Of a stretch of DNA of 64,000 nucleotides, positions 25,101 to 37,100 are shown piece by piece. The DNA is taken from positions 13,145,001 through 13,209,000 of the forward strand of contig CM028889.1 in NCBI GenBank assembly GCA_016801885.1, in the 5' to 3' direction. The notes under the pieces are model-generated. The model did no database searches. It saw nothing but the letters and a program-made list of their open reading frames with translations, and was not told where the DNA came from. The first letter of the stretch is position 1; every line of letters begins with the position of its first letter. The stretch comes from Toxotes chatareus. Its lineage: Eukaryota > Chordata > Actinopteri > Toxotidae. The position numbers were made by a program, and so were the translations under genes.

Positions 25101-28100
25101 AAAATCTTTGTAGCTGCTAAGAATGTGTTAAAGACATGGACTGAAACTTATTGAGTTGAAAACTGAGACATCATTATCCATGATAACAATATCAGCTCAT
25201 TTTTAAAGGTTTGCTGACGCAGATGAAAGGCTCTGGGTTTTTCCACCTGCTTGCTGTCTGTACTCTGTAACACTTTTTCTTTTAAAAGCGAAAAGAGTTT
25301 CATGTTTACCCAGCATTGTCAGCTGTAAAACAAACGTGACACTGAATTTAACTTTTAAAATGTATTATTATGACATAGATCCACTCTGAGATGGGAGAAG
25401 TGTTGGTGGGTCACTCTTTTGTTCACCACTTGTACTTTCCCATCAAACGATCTGTTTAACAACCCAGTCTGAACTGAATCTAAACATCTGTTTTCTAGTG
25501 TTTCTTGGCCTGTCATTAAACTAATGAAATTCATATTTTATACAGATTAAATTCTATAATCCTTCCTAGGGGATTAACTACCTCTTGATTGGGGAAAACA
25601 ACATTTTAGATCTGGGCAGCAGCTTGCGTGTGCTGCGTTGTTCCTGAGGTCCTTGGTGTCATAATGCACTGGGAGACAGTCAGATATCAGGATGCCTGTA
25701 CATTGGTATGACCAGGACAAATTCACAAGCAAACACAGTATTTGGCATCTCAAGTGCCTCTGATTGATTACACATGCCTGTTGGCTGGCAGGCAGGTGGA
25801 GATCTGACTGCTGAGCTGTATGGTTTTGACAACTTTTGTCGGTTGGCTCTGCTCTGCGCTGTTTGTGCGATGCCGGAGTGCTCTGTGTTCTGGCACCATG
25901 GTGTGCTGTGTGTGGGCGTGCTAGCTAACAGAGCGCCTCAGGGATCTAGCTGCTGAACTGTAGTCGAGGGTGGTGATGGTTTAGGGGGGTGGGGGACTTG
26001 ATGCAGAGAGCCACGGTGAGCTGCTGCAGTGTGTGTTGGGCAGCAGCCATCCAGTTTAACAGAGGCGTCTTTCATGACAAAAAATGGCTTACGGAGCCTG
26101 TTTGCATGTGATAGGTTTTCCCACCATCTGTTCTGTTTGAAGCTCCATTAAACGAGATTTTTTTTTTCTGTAAAAATACACTCGTCTCATCGGTCTGAAT
26201 ACCGGTGGTGTTGCAGTAAATTACTAATTGGTTGATGTTGGTGATTCACACATCTTGGCCAGAAGAAACCTCAGCTGTCAGTACAGAAAAATCTAAAAGA
26301 GAAGCATCAAAACCTTAGAGTGAAATCCACCGTGATTGCAGCTTTAGCAGCTTAAGAGTTGCTGAAATGTTGGCTCACAGTTTTGCTTTTGGCAGGTTGA
26401 GTTTGAAAGTGTAAGTATACATGTTGACCTCAAAAAACAAAACCCCTTGTGTGAAACCCGAACTATCAGCTGAGAGTTGATGTGTGGATGTTTGGTTGGG
26501 CTGAACTGAATCGACCGTTTCTAGATAATGGTGACATAACCACTTTTGCTCCTCATCCTAACTTAATGGCTCAGAGGAGAATTGAATTGGATTGAGTATT
26601 GATAAATGTCAAAATGCGTTTGTTGATCATTTAGAATATACTAATCTGTTGTTTGTTTCTCTTGCAGCCCTGGGCGATCAAGTGTTTCTTTTGATAATGA
26701 GATAGTCATGATGAACCATGTTTACAGAGAACGTTTCCCAAAGGTATGTACTTGATATATATGTACTTGTTAGTATTTGCATTGAAGCCATGTTTGTGCA
26801 GCAAACACAGTGTGAAACAAACTGTTTCAGTTTGTTGTCCACATGTGTTGTCCCACCATAACAAAACCAAAGTTTGTTTTAGTCCAAAACAGACTGAAAC
26901 TAAGCTTGAATTTTAAGTGGCACAGATCTCAGCAGGTGGCAAAGTAATTATTGTTGAATCACTGGTAATGATCAACGACCATATGAATCCACCCACGGAA
27001 ATATTATGGACATTCGGTTCTGTGAGGAGTAAAATTCATAATTACTGCTTTTGCCTTTTAATGTCTTAACAGTGTGTCTGTGTGTTTGTTTGTGTACTTG
27101 TCCTCCCTGCAGGCCACAGCCCAGATGGAGGAGCGCTTGTTGGAGATTGTCACCCACTGCTCTCCAGACAGCTCTCTCCCGCTGGCTGACGGGGTGCTGG
27201 GCTTTATCCAGCACCAGTTGGTTGAGTTGGTCAGAGACTGTCTGGACAAGTCCCAGAAAGGCCTGGTTACTTCCCGCTACTTTGCTGAGTTGCAGGAGAA
27301 GCTGGAGAAGCTGCTACATGAGGTGGGGAAACTGCCAGCTGGTTTGAGTCCTACCGGGCTGATAAGGAAATGATGTGGGTCAGAACGGCCTTTATAGTTG
27401 CAAAAAAGGATTAAAAATGAACTTAATTGAAGTGTATACTGCAGCTTTAACCATCAGCTGATGAGTTCCTATATGTGAACTTGTGAACTGGTTTATTTGG
27501 ATGTGATGAAGTTATGAAAGGGGATTGATCCAGGCGCGGTGAAATGTGCAGTCGGGCTCGTCGCTCAATAACTGTCTGATAGCCGCAGGCACACACAAAA
27601 GATCTGGTAGGGGAAATTGTCAGTGATGGTGAGAGGTAGTTTTGTCACAGGTCTTATCTGTGTTGTGATTAAATGTTAGTTTCTATAGAAACCTCTTCCC
27701 CTGTTCCGCTGCGTGCTGTCAGACAGAAGGCATGGCGGACTCGCTGTACCTCCAGCTGAACTGATAAGTCTGTTCCCATACAGTGGAACAAATGCTGTCA
27801 TACACACACACATACACGCAAGACTCGCTCTGTGTGCCAAGGCCAATCACTGAATAAAATTTTCAGACATCTAAATTCTCTAAATATGATTTGATATATG
27901 TAGTCATATAAATTCAGTTTGAAAAAGCTGTCACATTTTTTATTTAAACACTTATTGCATGGTAGCGCTTGCCTGGGAAATATCCTCTACTGTACCGAAA
28001 CTGACAGATTTTGTGCTTTTGGCAGCAAAGATTAACAAACTCTTGTGCAACGCCTTCTGATCTTTGCTACAAGAGCAACTTTATAAGGCAAAACATTTTG

Positions 28101-31100
28101 ACAGTGTGCAGGGGCTTTTGACCTTTGGATTTTCATTGACCTTTAACATGAGCTAGTTTATAATAATAAGGAGAACTTTTACTTTATACTATGAACTGTG
28201 AAGGTTAAAGGGCGCCACCTGCAGAAACTCCATCAAGAGAAAATCTAAAAGGGCCACCCAACCAGTTTGACTGAGAGATGGTCTCTGGGAAATGTGCACT
28301 TTGAGCAACATGGTTCATCACTTGAACTGGATTCTCATATCCAACAAAGACTTCACACTAAGTGAGCATGTGAGGATCCCGTGTTTGCAGAAGTTCAGTG
28401 GGCTGCACAGCCACATAAACTTGCAAGAGTTGAGCATGATTCTGTCTTTGGAGAAAGTTGAAGGAATAGTTTGATATTTTAGAGGTGCTGGTAGGCAGAT
28501 TTTTTTTACCTAGCTACCTGTTCCCCCTGTTTCCAGTCTTTATGCTAAGCTTAGCTAAGCGGCTGCTGGTTGTAGCCTTTTATGTAACGGAGAGTAATAT
28601 TGCCCTTGTCATGGTCTAGGCTGTACATGCAAATGACTTGGACAGAAATGCATAGTATACTATAAAGCCACTGTTTCACTAGTACAGACTGTCACTCCAG
28701 CCGCCTTAGAAGAAAGGCCGTGGATGACTCATTTAGACTCCACACATCCACCCAGTGATTATTCTAATAATTCCTCTTGGTCTAGCGTGATGTTTTCTCT
28801 GACGTAATTCTGTTGGGCAGTGTCTGTCTTCTTATTTCTCCTAATGTCATACCCATTTGCTTTGAAATCACTGTGTTTTATATACTTCTGTTTCCTGTGT
28901 CAGTCCCAGACAGTGCTTCTTTTAGAATCTTTTTCAGGGGTGATAACAAATGAGGTTTACGTGAGGTTTACATCCTTTTGCACATCTAGTTTTTCATTTT
29001 GCTAACATTTTATTAACATAAAAATGTACAATTCAGCATCACCCATATCCGTTTTTTTTTGTTTTTGCTCCTGCTCCACTGCTATTTTCCAGGCCTATGA
29101 GCGCTCTGAAAGCGAGGAGGTAACCGTCATCAGCCAGCTGGTGAGGAAGATCCTCATCATAATCTCTCGGCCGGCTCGCCTCCTTGAGTGCTTGGTAAGC
29201 TGAGGAAGAGAAAATCTCTTCCTACTGAAAATGAGATTACTCTGATTGAAATGGGTAGAAGTCAGGACTGAAATTAGATTCTAGCCTTTATTTTCTCATA
29301 GAAAATTCATGTGTGTCACCAGAACATGAAGATGATCTTTGAGGGAAGAAAATATTACTAAACTTTTACTCTTCTTCCCCTTCAGTAGATAAAAGTTTCC
29401 AATCAAAACTGTTGTAAGTGAAATTGTAAAGGTTAAACTGGAAAAAACTGAAATTATTTTCACTTCTTTTGCATTGATGTGGTGGAAGAAGCCTGAATAG
29501 CCGATATCTCAAAACCTCAGCAGATAAAACCAGAGATCTACATGCCTAGATGGTGCTAGAGTGCAATTTTTCTTTGTGATGTGGTAAATGCTGTATTTGT
29601 TTTTACTTAAACTGTAAAATTCTTAAATAATCTTTAATCACCAACTTCCAACCAATTCAGCTCCGATAAGGATAATTATAGGTCAGTCAGCTAATGGGAT
29701 AACTACTAGTAGTAAATCAAAAGCGACTAGCTACTTGAAGACTACAGTTTCCTTAGACTTGTACCACTAATACAGAATAAACACTTTGCTTTGTTTCCTG
29801 CTCTGAGTTCAGTGTGATCAGGGTATTGTTTTAATGAGACTTGCATGCTGTTGACAGGAATTTGATCCAGAAGAGTTTTATCACTTACTTGAGGCAGCAG
29901 AGGGCCACGCTAAAGTCGGCCAGGGAATCAAGACGGACATCCCGCGGTACATCATCAGCCAGCTTGGTCTGACAAGGGACCCCTTAGAAGGTAAAGAGAC
30001 TCTTTGCTGAGAAACAAAGCCTTATACTCCATTCACGCTGAAACCCAAGGTGTTCCAGTTCCACATGTAGCTCAGATCTGATGGTTTTCAACTGTAACCA
30101 TTCTGAGCCGGAAAAAAAAAAAAACTTTTTTATTTTACCAATGTGGACATCATCACTGTGAGGCATTCTCAACATACTTGCAGCTTGTAAGTCAACACTC
30201 AGATGACTAGTTTGCTAGTATTGCCATGGCAATAAGAAAATCATAGATCACTCGCTTGAGATAATTGTTGCAGCTCTGGTACGTGGCAGCCTGGATGAGC
30301 AGTGTCAGAACGGAGGACAGAGTTAATCGACAGTGGAAACAAATCCAAGTTGTTTTTTTCCCCTCAGACATAACCAGTGGCACAAACTGTTACAGAAATG
30401 TCTTTTATTATCGTCACTCTGTGCGTATGTCATTTGATGTCACTTCATATTGGATTTGGCGTATGTCCTAGAACAAGCATGTATGAACCATCATAGTAAA
30501 CAAAAGGACTGGGGACAGGATAGCCAGGCTGTAGGAACCAGTTTTTGTACAGCTGAATATCATTTAAAACACATGACAACCCTCAGATAAAGAGGAATAG
30601 CGTTTCTATGTCCAAATATAGAATAACAGAGATGGAGGAGGACGAGTTAATGATGGAAGTTAAATGATTCTTTGTCGTTATATTAAACTCGGTCTCTCTG
30701 TCTCTATTATTTCTAGACATGGTACAGCTTGAACAGTACGATGCCAGTCCTTCAGTGTCAGTGGAACCAGATGCTAATGTGGAGGTAATTTTCAAAGTTT
30801 TTATTACTGCTTTTTAAAAAAAGGAGATGTTCCTAAAACATCTTGCATGCTTTCTTCAAATGCATCAGGTCTTTAAAATGTTAAAATGTTACATGGATTA
30901 ATGTGCACACTACATACTTAGTATTTTCATTACAATTTTTTCCCCCACTGTACTTGATGCAGCAGAGTGCTGAACAGGCCTTGAAGCAGTAATTATATTA
31001 TAATAATCCTAGCAATTAATGTTTCTGCTGTGTTTCCTTCTTAAGTTACCCATAAACAGCCAATAGCATCATGTTTCTGCTCCCTCGCTTTAGAATAAGG

Positions 31101-34100
31101 CCCCACAGACGCTGACACCAACTCGAAGAAAACCTCTTGAAAGTGATTTTGAGACCATCAAACTCATCAGTAATGGAGCCTATGGGTAAGAAGAATGGAA
31201 CGGTCCATTGTTTTAGCTTTTGTTGTGTTCTCTTAGCACTGTTTCTTTGTTTTCCAAAATGCGACCAAAACATCCAAGATGTCAGAAGGCAACTTTGGAT
31301 TCTTTGCTAGAAATATGTCACTGAAGGCTTTCTTGAAAGTTCACTGCATGCCAGAAGTTTCATGAAATCTTTTCTTTTGTAAGTGGCCTTACAGTGGTTA
31401 TAGATCCATTATATATAATTATCCTGTCAGCAACTAATTTTGTCCATTTGATCAAACATCTAGAATATTGGCAAGGTGGTTTTCAGCTAAATACTCAGCA
31501 GCGTGGTGCCTTATTTTGTTCCTACAGCTTAATAAAGGAGTTTCATGACTCCTTCAGACCTGTTAGTAGGAACAGAAAACGCGCTGCAGTCAGAGTGCCA
31601 AAATTTCAACCTCTCATCCTCTCTAGCTATAATGGTAGCTGTGGCTTGATCATAACATAGCAACGGCACATCCTGCCTGTGCAGGCATGAGTTGAATTAG
31701 AATCAGTTAAAGGGAATCTCAAATCTAGCATGAAAACCACCATTCTTTATTTTCATTTAGAAGATCCCCTTGAGGATAACAGGTCTAATGTGGTTTTCGT
31801 CAGGGCTGTGTATCTGGTCCGGCACAAGGAAACCCGTCAACGGTTTGCCATGAAAAAGATAAATCGCCAGAACCTAGTCCTGAGGAACCAGATCCAGCAG
31901 GCGTTCGTGGAGCGGGACATCCTAACCTTCGCTGAGAACCCCTTTGTTGTCTCCATGTTCTGCTCCTTTGAGACACGACGTCACTTGTGCATGGTCATGG
32001 AGTACGTTGAAGGTAAAGTCAAGAGAGGGCTGTGACTGATGGATTTTTCCATTTAAAGCATTTAGTTTAGTCTAAAGAGGAGTGGTTTACTTTGAAGGCT
32101 AATATATAACTGCCATGTTTGTCCAGTGTCCAATAAAGCATCACAAATACTTTGTGTTTCTCAGTCAAATCGTCACTTTGTCGCAGCAACTTAATAACAA
32201 AAGCTATTAAAGGAAATGGTTAATGAAAATGAATGTAGCTCCTCCTCCTTAAGGTTTTCTATTTTTCTTCTTTGTTAAGGTGGAGATTGTGCCAACTTGC
32301 TCAAGAACATGGGCCCGCTTCCTGTAGAAATGACAAGGATGTACTTTGCTGAAACAGTCCTGGCCCTAGAGTATCTTCACAACTATGGCATTGTGCATCG
32401 GGATCTCAAACCTGACAAGTGAGAACACAAACCAGCTCCCACTTCACTTCTGCTTGTGTTAACTGTTAGCGAATTTCTTTTGGAAATGTGCTGAGTACAT
32501 CCGAGTTCTGAATCAGTGCTTTTGCTTTTCATTAGGATTCATTAAATGAAATGTCATTAAATTTCTGGTGTATGATTAGACACACAGTGATTCCACATTT
32601 CTCTTTATTTTAATCCTCCTTTCTGTGTCAATCTGGCTCTCAGGAAGTGTCTAACATTTTAAAGTCAAATGCACTTGGAGAAAAGCTGATAATGTTGATG
32701 GACCTTTTTTTTATTTTTACACTCAACAGTTTATTAATTACATCCATGGGCCACATCAAGCTGACAGACTTCGGCTTGTCTAAAATTGGCCTGATGAACA
32801 TGACCACCAACCTGTATGAGGGTCACATGGAGAAGGACACACGAGAGTTTGTTGACAAGCAGGTGAGACCGTTTCAGATGTAAAAGACAAAACTTTATGC
32901 GTGTAAGAAAAACAACTTTTTGACAGCCGTGATTGTGAAAGCAGCTTTTTCTGTTTGTCCATTTTCACTTGTGTTTGTTTGTGTGTGCAGGTGTGTGGCA
33001 CGCCAGAGTACATCGCCCCGGAGGTGATCCTCAGGCAGGGCTACGGGAAGCCTGTGGACTGGTGGGCGATGGGGATCATCCTCTATGAATTCCTGGTCGG
33101 CTGTGTCCCGTTCTTTGGAGACACTCCTGAAGAACTTTTTGGCCAAGTTGTCAGTGGTGAGTGCTGAAATGTTAGAGGAGCCACCAAAAGAAATAGATGC
33201 ACCAGTAAATAGTAGTGAGAATGAATTTTCAATGGCATGTTTTGCCAAACTTAGAAAACAGTGGCACAGATAGACATGTTTCTAAGATAAAATATTCCCA
33301 TTATCACGGAATAAACTCAACAAAATGTTGCAAAAAGCCCAGCATATAAATTCAAAGCAATGTGCTTGTCCCAGCAAGATTGTATATGGATTCCCAAACA
33401 CAGTACAATGCCAAACAGTATGCTTAGACATTTCTTATCACCTTTATGTGACTGTGAAATAGTCCTGAATCTACTGCTCTTATTTGTGATTGTCCAACTG
33501 TCCTGTATTTCTGTGATTTGCAGATGAAATAATTTGGCCTGACGGAGACGATGCGTTGCCTGCTGATGCCCAGGACCTGATCACCCGCCTGCTGAGGCAG
33601 AGTCCCCTAGATCGACTGGGAACAGGTACTGCTGACGGGGTTCCCAAAAAAAAAATGTTGTCGCAGGAGGGAAATTAAAACAGTGACTTACTCCTAAACA
33701 TATTTATATTAAACTTTATGAAGTACTTAAAAAATACAATTTAAAAATGACATTAGTAAAATTAAAATGAAGTGAAGACACAAATCTTGTCACCCTCTTG
33801 AGGACACCTTTTAAAATGCTTATCAGTGAACTTGATGCAGTGTTTAACTGGCTTGGGAAAACTGTGTGGTTGCAGGCGGAGCCTCAGAGGTCAAACAGCA
33901 TCCTTTCTTCCTGGGTTTGGACTGGAATGGACTCCTGCGGCAGAAAGCTGAATTCATCCCTCAGCTCGAGGCGGAGGATGACACCAGCTACTTTGACAGT
34001 AGGTTACAGCTACAGTTAAGATGATATCAAATTTCTTTTAATTAGTTACAATTTGACTTCAGGCTTGCAGAGCGGATTTTCTCCCACATTTAAAACACAC

Positions 34101-37100
34101 TCAGCACAAAGCACAGCATTTATGGTTGCTATTTAAAAACAAGACATCTTAAACATGACATCATAGACCTCTGCTGACAGAATGTATGGGTTGTCTGTAT
34201 TTTTATCTTGTGGGAATTTTGGGAGTGCCATTTTCTGTTTCTATCTTTAGCTCGATCCGAACGCTACCATCATTTAGCGTCAGACGAGGATGAGGAAACC
34301 AATGACGAAGAGTCTTCCTTGGAAATCAGGCAGTTTGCTTCCTGGTCACACCGCTTCAGTAAAGTAAGGCCTGCATCCGACAAAAGAAACTTGCAGAATT
34401 CTTTCTATGGATATTTACCATGTTCACTTAAACATTCCAGTATTCATATTTAAAAGAAATATGCTGTGACAGACTTTGGTAAAATGTGATGATTATCAGT
34501 CCCACTGTGGCTACAACACGTCTGTACTTAACAGTCACTATGAAGATGTTAGTCATCAAAAAATCTGACTGGCTCAGTGCGAGAAAAAGATGCATGTAAA
34601 ATGAATCAGTGTATAAGACAAAATGATCAGTCCTGAGTCTAAAACACAGCTTCACCCTTCACGGCCTCTCCTTTGTTTTTCATCTCAGGTTTACAGCAGC
34701 ACAGAACATCTGGCAACACCTTCCAACCTGAGCTTCTCCTCCGACCGCAGCCACAGTGAGGACAAAGAGGACCGGGGGGACATGGGAGGACTCTCCCCAA
34801 GCCCAGCAGAGGGCAGCGTGGAGCGCAGACATGCTGGACGCATGGCCAGGTCAGCACAAGAGTAAAATATATCACACTGTATGTCATAACGTCCTTTAGT
34901 TCCACTTCTGTTTTTACTTCATCTTGAGGTTTTTTTGTTGATTTTTTTTCTTTACCCTGTTCAGCACTTTGTTGCTAGGTCACATGAAATTCTGCCAAAA
35001 AATGTATTAATGGTTCACAAGCCCTTGGAATTTTCCCTGGTATTTGTGTAAAAGCAGCTGGCAGCCAAAACACGGTGCTGGTGTGGTGTGGTGTGATCAC
35101 TTGAACTCTTGTACCAGTTGATTTACTTGTCCAACTGGTCTTTGGCTGTTTGTAGTCTTCGCCCTCGGGCCTCTTCCAGCTCCTCCCAGTCTGAGAGGAG
35201 CACCAGCCCTCTGGTGATGAGCAGCACCCACAGCCTGGAGACAATGCCCCGCTTTGCCCTCTCCACTGATGATGAAGGTAAATCCAGACTAGCATGTTTT
35301 GTTTTGTTTTTACACTTATGTTCACAATATGTTCGATACCTATAATTAGAGGCATAAACTGTGAGCATGCTTACAAGTTGTTTTCCTTTTAACATGTGTT
35401 TCCTGCAGCTGAGGTGGTTGTGTCAAACCTTCGGAGGATCAGGATTCGCAGTAACAGCACTGGGGCCAAGCACTCATCCCCCAAGGACCCGGCTGGCCCT
35501 CGACGTTTTGGTAACCAGCTGGAGACACCAGACAGACAGAGGCTTCCCTGTGGCGGGAAGGTTCCCAAGTCAGCCTCCGTCTCAGCCCTGTCTCTCATCA
35601 TCACTACAGGTACAGGAGGTTATTATGTCCACTTCAGAAAATTTAAACAGAATGGGAATCTCTTTAAATTTAGTTTGTAAATCTGTGTGAACTATATTTA
35701 CTATACTTATTTACCTGTTGAGCTTATGAATCTTATTATCCGTAACTGTATGTGAAATGTCAGATTTATATGGTCAGAAAAATGGAAGAAAAATGGTCCT
35801 GTGTTTGTTGTAGATGACTCGCCCGGTGGCCTCCAGCCCAGTCCCATCTCCCCACGCTCGCTGTCCTCCAACCCCTCGTCTCGCGACTCCTCCCCCAGCC
35901 GGGACCTGTCGCTCAGCACTGGCAGCCTGAGGCCGCCCATCGTCATCCACACCTCAGGGAAGAAGTTCGGCTTCACCATGCAGGCCATCCGGGTCTACAT
36001 GGGCGACAGCGACGTCTACACGGTGCACCACATGGTGTCGGTGGGTGTCACCACAAGTTTTAAAACACATCTGCCTTACGAAACACACAGCTGTGACTAG
36101 TCATTGTGTTTTTTAAATGGCATGTGTCTATGTCAAATTGTGTTTTATTCTGATGATACTAAACCAGATGGTATAAAAAGGTGGTTATGTAATGCTCAAA
36201 TAAAACTCTTCTCCATGCGCACTCTGTTGCTGTTTTAACAGAGTGTGGAGGAGGGCAGCCCGGCGCACCAGGCAGGTCTCTGCACTGGAGACCTCATCAC
36301 CCACGTGAACGGAGAGTCTGTCCAAGGCCTGGTCCACCCTGAAATGATAGAACTGCTTCTGAAGGTACAGCAACTTAAAACTGTTGTGACAGGTTGTCAC
36401 TTTGAAATTCAGTTTAAGTTGCATTGTTTGTCCTTAGCACAAATAATAATTTCCTTCCTTTGGAATGTGTAGAGCGGCAGCAAGGTAGTGCTTCAGACCA
36501 TAGCACTTGAGAACACGTCAATCAAAGTCGGTCCAGCTCGCAAGACCAAACACAAAGGCAAGATGGCTCGTCGCAGCAAGAAGAGTAAGAGGAGAGATAA
36601 TTACGACAGGTGAGAATTCGAGGTTCGGTTTCCACTCACACTCTGCAGCTCTGCAGTGTTACTCATCTCTTGTTTACTCTGTGAGGTTGGAAACTGGTGA
36701 ATATCAAAAACTAAGGTGCAGATCTCAGCCCTCTGTCTCCCTCTAGTGTTACACACTGTTACGTGAAGTCTAGTAGAAACTATGCACTACTGTACATTGA
36801 TTACACTCATGCATGGTATGTTCTGCTGCAGTGGTAATAAAATAATGAAAAGCACATCTGTTTAGAAATTTAAGATGCATGTTGATGTTGTGATACTAAC
36901 TAGATTCACAATATCTGTAGCAGCTGGACTTTGTGTCAGTGCCATTACTAAACTACACAGAATCAGATATCTGACTCTTCCTCTTCTTCCGCTCCAAGGC
37001 GACGCAGCATCTTGAAGAAGCTGTCCAAGCAGAGCACTGTGATGCACAGCAGCCGCAGCTTCTCTTCAGGTCTCCATCACTCGGTTTCCTCCAGCGAGAG

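Noticed and set aside
35389..35604. Antisense open frames across the mast3 exons (35 kb and 37-38 kb)
   Set aside because: They are shadows of GC-rich coding exons with no domain of their own.
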